Shown: piece by piece, positions 1 to 11,930 of the stretch
Position numbering within the stretch: the stretch's first letter is position 1
How the letters are laid out: each line of letters opens with the position of its first letter
Source of the DNA: Sisyra terminalis
Lineage: Eukaryota > Arthropoda > Insecta > Neuroptera > Sisyridae
NCBI GenBank assembly: GCA_958496175.1
Contig: OY292278.1
Location: 7,068,001-7,132,000 of the forward strand
Reading direction: 5' to 3'
DNA length: 64,000 nucleotides
The notes under the pieces: model-generated
The model's database searches: none
What the model saw: the letters and a program-made list of their open reading frames with translations, nothing else
What the model was told of the DNA's origin: nothing
Made by a program: the position numbers and the translations under genes

Positions 1-522
1 CGCCCCCGTATCGACGTACTCGTAACATCTATAAGACATTTCTTTCAATTGAAATAATTCTGAATTTTTTCATGTTAGGTAAGTTTTTTTTTTTTTTTAA
101 ATTAAAACGATGAATCATCTAAATGAAGAGTGCAAATCTGCACTTTTTCTTTGAATCCAACCAAGGCCAAAGTGACATGTTTGAAGAAGTTTAATTGTTT
201 AATTAATGATGATACAGATGAAAATTCTTTTTCCTTAATCAGACACTGAAGGTCATGTTGTTTGTAACCTCCGACACAAATGATTTTATTATATTCCAAC
301 GACATTAATCAATCTTTTCAAATCAGGGAATAATCATTAATTATTTATTATTTGACAATTGCAGATTCACTTTCACTTGAATTTTTAATTAGTGTAGAAC
401 AATGTACCACTTTATACTACGAGGATGATCTAAAAGTATTAACAAGCAATAAGAAGTCTTAGATAAAAATGCCAGAAGTTATGCATTGAATTTTCTTCGA
501 AAATGTTTCCCATTTTACTGTC
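1..522. other. Unassigned AT-rich sequence
   Basis: A poly-T run near 86-98; otherwise nothing recognised. The short open frame is not supported. Confidence 0.5.
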
Positions 523-1724
523 GCTATTGATTGTTAAAAATCTATTTTGAACAGCACTAATCAACTGGGACTAATGCTTACATGTGATTGCCTATGGATT
601 GAATGCACTTATTGCAACCCTATGTAGATTGTGCAATTTATTTGAAAATAAAAAAAAAATTATATATTAGACTGATTAAAAAAAAAAGATGATTTTTTTC
701 TTAATTATATCGAAAATATTGTTGGGAATGACAAAATAAAATGCTGTAAAAGTTTAAGCTCTTAATATTAATATTAAGAGTTGCCGCATCGCAAATTTCG
801 ATTTTCCATTTAAATAACATGGGAACTATATTCTCTTGCACTTTGGAATTTTATAGCTCACGTTGGTGACAATATTTCGGAATGACCAAGGTATATTCTT
901 GTAGAAAATTGAACGATCTACAAAAAAGGTCTCGAAAAAGTTTTTGATATATTTATTCCTTCAAAAGTTATTCGAGATCAAAGTTGAACTAAAGATAAAT
1001 TTTAATATTTTTTTCAATTTTTTGACGCAACCATCAATTTTATGAGAAAATTTTATAGGACATTTTTTGTAGAGCACTTTTTTGCCAATAACTTAGCTCT
1101 AAGTTATGATATTTTTCACAGGTCCTAAGTTATTTAATTAAAATAAAAAAAAAAAATTTTATGTTAAAAATATAATAATTCAGGGAATTTTCAGTTTAAT
1201 GCAAATAACTTAGGACCTGTGAAATATATCAAAAACTTTTATGGAGATAAGTTATAGAAAAAAGAGTGCTCTACAAAAAATGTCCTATCAAATTTACTCA
1301 TAAAATTGATGGTTGTGTCAAAAACTTGAAAAATTATTAAATTTTTTCTGTAATTCAACTTTGACCTCGAATAACTATTGAAGGAATAAATATATCAAAA
1401 ACTTGTACGAGTCCTTTTTTGTAGAACGTTTAATTTTCTACTAGAATATACCTTGATCATTTCGAAATATTGTCACCAACGTGAGCTATAAAATTCCAAA
1501 GTGCAAGAGAATATTGTTCCCATGTTATTTAAATGGAAAATCGAAATTGGCGATGCGGCACCATCAAGCAGTCTAATATTTATATTTTTTTTTATTTTTC
1601 AAATAAATTGTACAATCTGCATTGGATTGCAGTAAGTGTATTCAATCCATAGAGAATCACATGTAAGCACTAGTCCCAGTAGATTAGTGCTGTATAAGAA
1701 GAAAGATTTTTAACAATCAATAGC
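523..1724. repeat. Long foldback (palindromic) element, about 1.2 kb
   Basis: GCTATTGATTGTTAAAAATC at 523-542 is matched by its reverse complement at 1705-1724, and the arms match with scattered mismatches all the way to a short A/T loop near 1125. An inner terminal motif TAGACTG (about 668 and its complement near 1575) may be the true end of one element, because copies at 63.1 and 63.5 kb begin with the same AGACTGATT. No coding capacity. Confidence 0.9.
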
Positions 1725-1725
1725 A

Positions 1726-1860
1726 ACAATAACAATAATAGTAATTCTTATAGCAATAACAACAATCATAAAAAAAAACAACAGTAGCAATAAGAATAAT
1801 AATAATAGTCTATAATAACAATATCAATGCTAATAATAATGTGAAACATTAATGTATAAG
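1726..1860. repeat. Low-complexity AAT/AAC triplet tract
   Basis: Runs of AATAAT, AACAAC and AGCAAT directly beside the foldback element. Confidence 0.7.
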
Positions 1861-1921
1861 TAATATATAAAATTAAAGCTTTATAATATGAAATAATAAT
1901 TTGGCAATTAAAAGTTAATAG

Positions 1922-2175
1922 GAATATTCCTCCCACGTACTATTTGATTGCCCAGTCATGACTCAAAGTCGTCTCAACTCGCTTGGTCCACCCGGACATG
2001 ACCTGGAGAACATACACAGAGATCCAGTTGACTGTCTGCTGAGATTCATATCAGAAGCAGACCTGACCAACTGGAACTGAAATTAAACTAGGGCGCAATA
2101 GTCCTTCTAGGACGCAGCGCAGAAGAACTCGCAGGAGAGGCTCCCAGATCAAAGGAAAAAAAATAATAAGTAGGA
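1922..2175 (+). mobile_element. 3' end of a non-LTR retrotransposon (LINE) fragment
   Basis: An open frame at 1922-2080 ends in TGA and reads ...HVLFDCPVMTQSRLNSLG then GHDLENIHRDPVDCLLRFI. It looks like the extreme C-terminus of an insect LINE ORF2 (Cys-containing FDCP motif, then a short helix-rich end). A GC-richer 3' UTR-like stretch ends in an A-rich tail at about 2155-2170, as expected for target-primed insertion. The rest of the element is missing. Clade not determined. Confidence 0.6.
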
Positions 2176-2377
2176 ATATTTGTTTAGTTACAAAATCTAT
2201 CAGGCAAATCTTTTACATTCCATTTTGTACCAAGTTTCACCACTTTCGCAGCTTCTTCATGGACTACAAACAGACAGTAACTACATTACATAATTAATAC
2301 AATAAATATTACAATCAATCATTAATAATTTAACTAACAGATTATAATAAACCAGTATAAATACACTTAATAATAAT

Positions 2378-2689
2378 TAATAATGTTCTTGGGAACTTGG
2401 ATTCAAATAATAAGATGTTATTGTTCAAATAATTTCAACGTTTCGTTGGTATTTATTTCCAGCTTCTTCAGATCTAAAACATAATAACAATGGATGTTGT
2501 TCAAAGCCAAACTTGTGTAATTTGACTTTGAACAACATGCATTGTTATTATGTTTTAGTTCTCCTGCAGAAGTTGGAAATAAATACCAACGAAACGGTGA
2601 AATAATTTGAAAAATAACATCTTATTATTTGAATCCAAGTTTCCAAGAACATTATTAATTATTTACCACACCATGGATGAGAGCAACCA
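2378..2689. mobile_element. Palindromic insertion with 15-bp target duplication
   Basis: The insertion is flanked by ACACTTAATAATAAT at 2363-2377 and 2690-2704. Inside, inverted arms run from about 2378 to 2663 (TAATGTTCTTGGGAACTTGG against its near complement). Both arms carry a hairpin between CTGAAGAA or CTGCAGAA and GAAACG: GCTGG/CCAAC in the left arm (minus strand, about 2442-2467) and GTTGG/CCAAC in the right arm (2574-2595). No ORF. Confidence 0.75.
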
Positions 2690-2704
2690 ACACTTAATAA
2701 TAAT

Positions 2705-4320
2705 AATACCTGAATTACAAACAACAATTTTTAAATATTACTAATTTTTAATAAAAATATTAATATAATTGTAAAAGGTAAATATTTTAATTATAAATGA
2801 GCTTTTAAAGCTCTTGATCCTTTTTGATTACTTTCCTGGTTATAATTACCAATTTCAACATTGAAAATCAAAGATTAAAATGAAGTTAGCACAATTTTTT
2901 GATTAATTCAATAAATTTAGAATGGCTATCGGAAAATCAATTTTTTAAATCTTCCAATTATCAAAAGTTCATATAAGTTATATCAATAATATTTTCAAAT
3001 GAATGGGCTTATTTATTATTTAATTTTTCTCAAAATATATTTCATGAAAAATTATTTTAATTATGTTTATAATTAATAAATTATTATCATCATCATAAAA
3101 TTGATCTCTTACTTAATCGCAAAAACAACCATAAAATTTTGGATTTATCTAATCGATTATGAAACATTTTCACTGATTTAAATTGTATGTGTTAAACATA
3201 TATTTTACACGTAAATGCCATTTATTTGTTGGATATTAGTATCCCACTTATAAGCCAAGTTTACACATATTTAATTACTAGTTTGACATTGTTGCATCTT
3301 CTATCTATCAATTAAAAGATTTTAATGATTCAAAAATAATAAATCAAATAAATTGTTTTTTTTCTCTTGATAACTTTGTAGTGATTTCATTAATTATGGA
3401 ACAATAGATTGCTGCATTTCACGATTGTAAGCACAGAACATTCCAAAGTTAATCCATTCCAAAGTTAATCCATTTTTTATTTAATTTTTTTCACAATCGA
3501 TCTGTAAAAGGAATCATCAAGAATACAATGGGAAAAAGAGATTTTTCTTAGATGTGTGATCGAAATTGGATGATTGTTTGATTGCATTTTTTGCTCAAGT
3601 ATGCATTTGGAATATATTTCCATTTAGGAAGCGGCCACCACATCAACAATCTCTAAGTTTGTCAATATCCGTTTTGCAATCGAACAATCCGAACGAATTG
3701 CGAAAATACGGCAAAATATTTCCTCTTTGTTTCTTGGATACATATATAGTTATACTTTGGTGAAAGAATAGATTGGCAAAAGCCTTGGCCTTTGCAAGAA
3801 TTTTCGTTTCTCTAGTCATTGAAAATAAGGTTAACAAAAATCAACCGAAAACGTAGTGGCTACTATATCTACAGGGACGTTGCGTAACTTAGATTTATGT
3901 TCAACGTTGATATGATGTGATAAAAAATCAATTTTATTGCAACAATTATAATAAAATAAATTCCCCCTGAACGAAGAGCCACATAAAACGGAACACAAAT
4001 GTGGGTCAAACTTTTCTAAATTGATTTCAAATGAATTTGTTGCTCGAGCCAATCACGCGGTAAAAGAAATCTTTTACCATTTAAATTTTACAAAAAATCG
4101 AATAAATTTCATGTTGAATTTGTTGATAAATAACAAGGATTTTTATTTATTGCCAAACCGGTGGTAACATTTGGTGTTTAATTGATGTGTGTCCATCATT
4201 TTTTTTCACAAATTATGATTATTAATTACCGAAATAAAAATGATAAATTGTGAGAAAATAATCAGCATTGGTCTGTAGGCCTTTCTTTAACGTAGAACTG
4301 CGTTATATTTTAAAAGAATT
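2705..4320. other. Unassigned AT-rich intergenic
   Basis: No gene, RNA or repeat boundary recognised. A short Cys/His-rich minus-strand frame at 3831-4052 is noted in findings. Confidence 0.5.
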
Positions 4321-4513
4321 ATGATACCCCAGATTTATTTCCAGTTCCAATTGACCAGATTTGCTTCTCTGATCTCAGCAGGTAGCCAATTGGGGTTTTA
4401 TGAATGTTTTCCAGCTCATCTCCAGATGGACCAAAAGAGTTAATAGCGACCTCTTTTACCTGTGATACCAAATAAAAAGAAAAACCATGTTTCCGGTAGC
4501 TGTGCTGGTCCAT
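4321..4513 (-). mobile_element. Second decayed LINE 3' fragment
   Basis: The minus-strand frame contains NSFGPSGDELENIHKTPIGY, alignable by eye to the C-terminal peptide at 1922-2080 (LGPPGHDLENIHRDPVDC). The flanks have lost similarity and there is no intact domain. Confidence 0.5.
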
Positions 4514-4749
4514 TTTCCTTTTCGCACCATTCCTTAGATTGGATAATCTGCATACTTTTTTAAGTTGTAAACTAACAAGAATTTGATCTTTCTGTGTTTT
4601 CTATAAGTACTTTTATTATAAAATTTGAGAATTTACCCCCTGGGCAGTCCTTCGGAGAATTTATTTCCTCATTTTCAACCCGTTCAACTGTCGGATGTAA
4701 TGTGTACAGCGATACATTTACAGCTGGTTCTGGGGCCATAAATAGCATA

Positions 4750-5430
4750 CTCAATAGACTGGGCCAAAAAAACGACAGTAAATTTTAGTATAAAACATTT
4801 TATGGAACCAAACCCCATAGTTTTAAGATTATTTAAAAAAAAAATTGTATTAAAATACGTTCCAAATGTAAGGTCTACGAATGCGAGACCATTAATGGGT
4901 TTTAACCATGAAAATGCAAGTTTTCTATGATCAATTTGTTTAAAAGTAAAGCAAAAAAAAACTTTTTTTGGATAAAATGAGATCAATTTATGAAAGCTAT
5001 GAACTCAAAGATGATATATACCAAATTATAACAATAGGCATCAAAAAATTTAGTTGTAATTTTGGATGACTAATATTTATGAGTTAGAGAATAAAAATGC
5101 CATAAAAGAGTCCAATTCTTTGGTAAATTACGACCAACCAAAGCAAATTTTGCTATAAAACGTTCTGTAAAACTAAACCTCATAGTTTAAAGACTATTTT
5201 AATGGAAATTGTATTAAAATTCATCCAAAATTAAAGCTCTACGAATGCGGAACGATCGAATGAATTTTAACCATGAAAATGCATTTTTTTTATGATCAAT
5301 TAGCTGAAATTAATGGAAAGAAAGCTTGTTTTGTATAAAATGAGTCTAATTTATGAAAGCCAAGTAAATTTGAATATAATTTACAAGTTGTAGTAAAAGG
5401 CATCGAAAAAATAAGTTAATCGTAGAAATA
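4750..5430 (+). repeat. Two-unit direct repeat, unit about 350 bases
   Basis: Shared blocks include TTTTAACCATGAAAATGCA (4899 and 5268), TCTACGAATGCG and GTCCAATTCTTTGGTAAATT. No coding content. Confidence 0.75.
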
Positions 5431-7844
5431 TTTGTTCTTCATGCTTTTAAACTTTTCTTTCAAATGTAGGAATTTCTTCAGAGCTTTTAATGTGACATCC
5501 TAGAATTCAAAAAGCATTGCCCTTAAGAAGGTTCAATGTCGTTACTAAATTTTCTTAGGATTGTTAGTTATTCTGAGTTTTATCTCCATTCTTTCCAAAT
5601 CTCAACAAAATTACAATAATTTTTTATTGATTTTTGGTTTTTAGATCATTAATTAACAACTCTATTTTCATAAATCAGTGACCATTTTGCTGCTTTTCTT
5701 AGTAATTATCCTCTTTCCCAAATAAGAGATTGATGTTCTTTAATGTTAAGTTCTATTAAGTGATATAGATTTATTGAATTAAATTTAATCAATTAATCCA
5801 TACATATATGATAAATTTTTATTAGTTTGAATAAAAATTGATTAAGTTATATAGTTGACCAAACTTTGTAACTATTTAATAAACAAGTTAGTGATTTTAT
5901 GTTTTCACTTGAATTATTTAATGAAAAAAATCATCAAGAAAAAGACATTAACTACATAAAATATGGAGGAATTTAATTAAGAAAATGAAAACCAGAAAAA
6001 CAAGACTAATTATCTGTGGAATGGCAACATTTAAGACGCCATATCAACGAGGACAATATTTCGCTCACTTTTAATTGCAAAATATGATTGATATTTTCGA
6101 GAATTCGTAGAAAAATTGTTTTCTTTATTCCTTGAGCAATGTATTTTTAGATATATACGAAGGCAAACACCAAATGGCACAATTGGCCTTTATCTTCTTT
6201 ATCTGTCAATTAGACGATTTCGCCAATTTCTCGCGAATAAATCAAATCCGTTACATCGATAGTTATGTGAAGAAATCGCGAGAAGTTTCTCACTAAACAT
6301 TTACTTATTAATAACCGAAAAAAAATGGCAGATATAATACCAATATGATGATATCCAGGTTGACTTTTTATCCGTCAATCTCTATTTAAACTATTTTAAC
6401 AAAAAAAAAAAAACATTCCGCAAGATATTTATCATTTTGATGAATCGTGAACGCAATTGAAACGATTCAAGCGAAAAATAATACAATGAACAATTAAAAA
6501 TTATTACGAAAAGCAAATGCATTATTATATGTGTGTGGGGACGAGACTTAGAACATACATATTTGGTGCTTAAAATGTCTTTATTGTCTTTTCTAAAGCG
6601 TAAAACAAGTCTCATAGAAAATGCAAATTTATTAATGCAACATTTCTCTAATGCAATATTTCCATTGAGACAAACTATTGTCTTTGGCTTTCGAGAAGAA
6701 AACTCGAGTGGTTTATTTTGGGAAATTTTTATAGTAACCTTGACCAGAAATCCAACGTAAGTTACACCAGAAAACTAAGCTTCTTAATGTAATTTTTCTT
6801 TTCCCGTCACAATATTTAAATTTCCAGTGAAATATATTGGACAAATGTGAAAACAAAATTAAAATGACATCACTTTAGATGAGAGTATAGATAAACTTAC
6901 GTAATTGCAATAGATTTTCGTTGAATAAACACTGACATTAAAATATAAGATAAAATTTAATCTCATTTATCTTCGCTTCGTTTAATTCTCTTATTAATTA
7001 TTTAAATTGAGATGTTAACTTATTGGGAATTAGTCATTTTCTAGCCAATTAATTATATAATTTAGTATTTAGTGTTCAAGTTTTATCGTTGAAGAAACAT
7101 TTTATAGTATTTGTATTTTATAATTTTATGCGAATAAAACCTTATCATAATAATTGTAGTGGTCTTTTGTCAATGCTTGCATTGATTAAGATATTGGCTT
7201 TGATGGGACGTTTAACTATAAAACTTGTTTATTTACGTATAAAAAAGAAAACCATGTGCCACAAAAATACTGAATAAGTTTTACAATTGATTATAATATC
7301 TTCGAAAATAAATATTTTACAGATCATCATAGAAATGAGGCATACGTGAAGACGAAAAAATTTCAACATTAAAATACACAACATAAAGAAAAGCCATCAA
7401 TAGAAGTCCTTCAAATGAAAAAAAAAATTCATAAGAATTTAGAAAAACGGAAGAAATTTAGGATTGAAAATCTGGACTTATTGAAAAGAAGAATGAAATA
7501 TATGTTCTAAGGAATCAAACGAAGAAGAAATACAAACCAAAACGATTTTTCTGGTAGTTTTTTGACATAAAAAACTTATAAGATAATAATTTTTTGCTTT
7601 TTTTCGATTAGCAGCATTTAATTGAACTTAAAGAGGGAAACGTGGCAATACCAAAAAAAAAAAACAATAAGTAGAATATCATCGTTTAAAAGACAAGTCC
7701 AATAATTAGATGCAAAAGAAAAACAAATTTTACACATTGACAAAAAAACCAAACTGGAGATTTTCAGTTATTCGTAGAGAAATATTGCAAATATTTCTCA
7801 ATGAAATTTGACGTTATATTCTTTTGCCAAATATCAAACTTTTA
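5431..7844. other. Unassigned AT-rich intergenic
   Basis: Separates the two oppositely oriented repeat pairs. No supported gene. Confidence 0.5.
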
Positions 7845-8420
7845 CAAGGATGCATTTTCATAGTTAAAATCCATCGGTCATCACGCATTCGTAGAGCTTC
7901 CGTTTTTGACGAATTTTGATATAATTTATTTTAAATTAATAATCTAAAAATTTTGAGATTTAGTTCTAAAGAACGTTTTATAATAAAGTTTGCTTTAATT
8001 GATCGTTATTTACCTAAGAATTGGACTCTTTTTTGGCATTTTTTTTTCTCTAACTTATAAATATTTGTCATCCAGAGTTATAACTAAATTTTTTGATGCC
8101 TATTGCTAATACTTGGTGTATATCATCTTCAAATTCTTGGCTTTTACAAACTAAATTCATTTTATACAAAACAAGCCTTTTTTGCTTTATTTTTAAGCTA
8201 ATTGATCATAAAAAACATGCATTTTGATGGGTAAAATCCATCGATTGTCACGCAATCGTAGACCTTCCATTTTTTACGATTTTTTATATAATTTCTTTTA
8301 AAATAATCTTGAAATATTGAGTTTTAGTTTCAAAGGACGTTTTTGATCAAAATTAGTTTCTGTTGGTCTAAATTTACCGAAGAATTAGACGTCTTTTTCG
8401 GCGCTTTTCTTCTCACAGGA
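7845..8420 (-). repeat. Inverted copies of the 4.75-5.43 kb repeat
   Basis: The same blocks appear reverse-complemented and again as two units (ATCGGTCATCACGCATTCGT near 7881; ATCGATTGTCACGCAATCGT near 8239; AATTGGACTCTTTTTTGGCA near 8019). Confidence 0.7.
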
Positions 8421-9984
8421 AATCATCTAAAAATAAATTGAAGATTAGTTGTTTTGAAATAAAAGCTGGAAATTTATAAGGTTAATAATTTTAGAACTTT
8501 ATTTTTTGGCCATACAATAAAATTTATCGAAGAATTTGGCAGTAATTCAACCAGGAAATCTACATGTTTCATTCTTTTAAAATTATCGTTTATTTTCCTT
8601 CTACAAAGAGAGGAAAATTTGTGCTGGGTTTTACGAATTGTTTATTGGCAAATTATGATTGCATTTAATGAAAATTAACATAGTTATGCTTAGTATTTAT
8701 CCGAAAGTTCATTACAAAACTTCTAATTCCCAATAATATCTTCAGTAAAATGCTCAAAAAATCAACAACATCGCTTGAATTATGGACAATTAATATGAAA
8801 ATTTTTCAACAGTTTCATAAAGTGAGATTTTTATCTTGTAATTTTTTCCACCGAATTTATGATTGGCGTCAAAATATTTTCATTTTTCTCCATAAATAGC
8901 ATCGCAAGCCGTACGACAGACTCGATGAAAAATGTTTCAATAAAACTTCTTATTCAATCGACAAATTTTTCATATAAAAAAAAAAATATTCTTCACTTTC
9001 GTCTCAACACGTTTTCGTTATGAATTTAATGTGTTATATAATCATAGCGAGTGCAATTTATTTTCTACATGAAAGGTTATGTCGTCGAAAACGTTTTCCA
9101 TTTCCATCCAGCGACGTCCGAGGTGTGACGTCGGAAAAATAGTGATCGATTACAAATAATTTAAATAGGCATATAAATCTCCCGCGTAATATTGAAGAAT
9201 TATTACCCGAAAATAATATTCGTCACTATTGTTATCTCTTTTCCATAATTCGAAATCGAAAATTTCTTTTAGAGAACTTGAATTTTTTTTCGTTGGCGTT
9301 GTCGTTTCCACGTTTTATTTTCACGATTTCATTATAGGGTATGTGTAGGGTCAATGCGTGCATGAAATGCCTCACACCTACGTCTAATACCTCAAGATAC
9401 GTAGGTATGAGGTAATTGGCATACATTTTTTTTATATTCTTACATTTTTATATAATCCCCATTGAATAATTGATTTCAATGGAAAAAAAGTCCCATTTCT
9501 CTCGTCCAATTTCATTATTCAAAAGAATCAATTGAACTTTATTCAAAAATTTCTTATGCAACTTGGCTTCGGATGGATGGCGACTGACCTCGACTCGAAA
9601 TCTAAACTACCGGATTTTTTATTTAGAATCATAATCATTTCTTCGTTGGCAAAATGATTCACATAATTGACCCTCTTTTCATGAAAATACTTCACGTAAA
9701 TTGATTGCCTAAAACTCTTCAACGAGGAAAAGAAAAAAAAACCTTTTCCGTTCGAATATTTGCTGATACTAAGCTGTGGGTGCGACACAATGAATTATCT
9801 TGAGCAAATAAATTTTTAAAATCTCAACAAATACGTTTGCCAAAATGCACACCTTTGCAAATTTTGAATTTACACTTTTCAACGTTATTCTTTCAATCAT
9901 CGTTTTTATGAAGACATGGAAATGCTAAAGGTGCTCAATATATTAAACTTTCATTCTTCCTAAATGAGAAGATTGCAAGTATTT
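8421..9984. other. Intergenic, mostly unassigned
   Basis: Only the promoter-like patch near 9.1-9.2 kb stands out. Two short minus-strand frames here lack splice or promoter support. Confidence 0.45.
9100..9200 (+). promoter_or_regulatory. Promoter-like patch without an assigned gene
   Basis: GACGTC occurs twice near 9113 and 9129, and CATATAAATC, a TATA-like motif, lies near 9170, in a stretch richer in G and C than its surroundings. It resembles the upstream zones of the CPR genes, but no following exon could be recognised. Confidence 0.2.
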
Positions 9985-11930
9985 ACTATTTTGGCAACAA
10001 TAGAGCAAATAGTGAAAATAGCTTAGAAAGAAATTTTCTAAATTTTGAATGTTTCGTTTCTTTTTTTACTTTCAACTTAAAATGTTAGTTACTTTATTGG
10101 TCTTTTATGTTCTTGTGTATAAAGTAATAATTAATAAATACTATTATAGCAAATCAAACATACTGATTCACGCAACTTCGTTTGTATGACACATTTTTAA
10201 GTCGAAAGTAAATTTTCCAGCAAAAAACGTATTTATGAAAGTTAAAAGACATAACTAAGCATTTTAATCAGAAAATTACTTATTTTTCAATGTTTTTCCA
10301 TGAGTAGCCAAATTGTGTGAAATACCAAATACCTGCAACTTCGTCTCTATTTATTTTTTTATCAATATTATGTAACGTAACAACTAAGCATGCATTTTCT
10401 TTAATATTTTAAACCTTCTTCATGTAGAAAACCATCAAAATTTTAAATTTTTACGAGTGAAATCATGTGTTTGATCATCAAAAGATTACAAATAATATTT
10501 TGGCAACAATAGAGAAAATAGTTTAGAAAGAAATTTTCTGAATTTTAAATGTTTCGTTTTTTTAACTTTTAACTTAAAATGTTAGTTAATTTATTGGTCT
10601 TTTATGTTCTTGTGTATAAAGTAATAATTGGTAAATAATATTATAACAAATCAAACATACTGATACACGCAACTTCGTTTGTAGGACATATTTGAAGTCG
10701 AAAATATATTTTCCAATAAAAAACGTATTTATAAAAGTTAAAAGACAAAACTAAGAATTTAAATTAGAAAATTACTGCTTGAATTTTTTTCAATGTTTTT
10801 CCAAGAGTAGCCAAATTGTATGAAATAGCAACTACCTGCAACTTCGTCTCAATTTTTTTATCAATATTATGTAACGTAACAACTAAGCATACATTTTTTT
10901 CAATCTTTTAAACTTTTTCCATGTAGAAAATTATCAAAAGATTACAAATAATCCCTGTTGTTTAAGTCCTTGTCTTTTTAAATATAATAATTAAATTGGG
11001 GGCAATAAGGACGAAGGTTCTTGTGGAATATTATTTATTTTATCGCCAACGTTTCGTCAGTCATTTCTGACTTCTTCAGGGCTCAAAATTTAAAAATTAC
11101 TCCACAAATGTCATAAAAATAAGCTGTAAAATGATTCAACTGGTAGAACAACAGATCAAGAATACAATTTGGTATTGATAAATAATTTCTTTCTTAAAAA
11201 ACATTATTGAAAAAACACAAACACACATGTTATAATAATAATAATCAATCGACTAACTGACTATGCATATGTGCATGTGTGTTTGTGATTTTTAAGAAAA
11301 AAATTATTTATCAATACCAAATTGTATTCTTGGTCTGTTGTTCTACCACTTGAGTCATTTGAAAGCTTATTTTTATGACATTTGTGGAGTAATTTTTAAA
11401 TTTTGAGCCCTGAAGAAGTCAGAAATGACTGACGAAACGTTGACGATTAAATAAATAATATTCCACAAGAAGCCTCGTCCTTATTGCCCACAATTTAATT
11501 ATTATATTACAAATAATATTTTAGCAACAATTGAGAAAATAGTTTAATAATAAAAATAATTAAGAAATACTATTATAACAAATGAAACATACTGATTCAC
11601 GCAACTTCGTTTGTATGACTCATTTTTAAGTCGAAAGTAAATTTTCCAACCAAAAACGTATTTATTAAAGTTAAAAGACAAAACTAAGCATTTAAATCAG
11701 AAAAAACTGTTTAAAATTTTATAAATGATTTTCCAAAAGCAGCCAAATTGTATAAAGTTGCAACTACCTGCAACTTCGTCCCCACTTATTTTTTAATCAA
11801 TATTATGTAACATGACAACTAAGCATATATTTTCATTAATCTTTTAAACCTTTTTCATGTAGAAAATCATCAAAATTTTAATCTTTACGTGTGAAATCAT
11901 GTGGTCATCAGAAGATTACAAATAAACAAG
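9985..11930 (+). repeat. Three-unit tandem array, unit about 500 bases
   Basis: Units start with ATTTTGGCAACAATAGAG near 9990 and 10498 and with ATTTTAGCAACAATTGAG near 11518. Each contains CACGCAACTTCGTTTGTA, a CTACCTGCAACTTCGTC-like segment and AACGTAACAACTAAGCAT-like segments. The third unit has an internal deletion. The array is interrupted by the insertion at 10953-11505. Confidence 0.85.
10953..11505. mobile_element. Palindromic insertion with 12-bp target duplication
   Basis: ATTACAAATAAT at 10941-10952 and 11506-11517 flanks the insertion; the intact first/second unit junction of the array shows the empty site. Arms of about 150-200 bases are inverted copies. Each holds CTGAAGAA-GTCAG-AAATGA-CTGAC-GAAACG (plus strand 11410-11439; minus strand 11079-11050). 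The left end is CCCTGTTGTTTAAGTCCTTG. The right arm is shorter than the left. Confidence 0.85.

Noticed and set aside
4684..4986. 100-codon minus-strand frame
   Set aside because: Falls within a diverged direct repeat whose second unit does not keep the frame.
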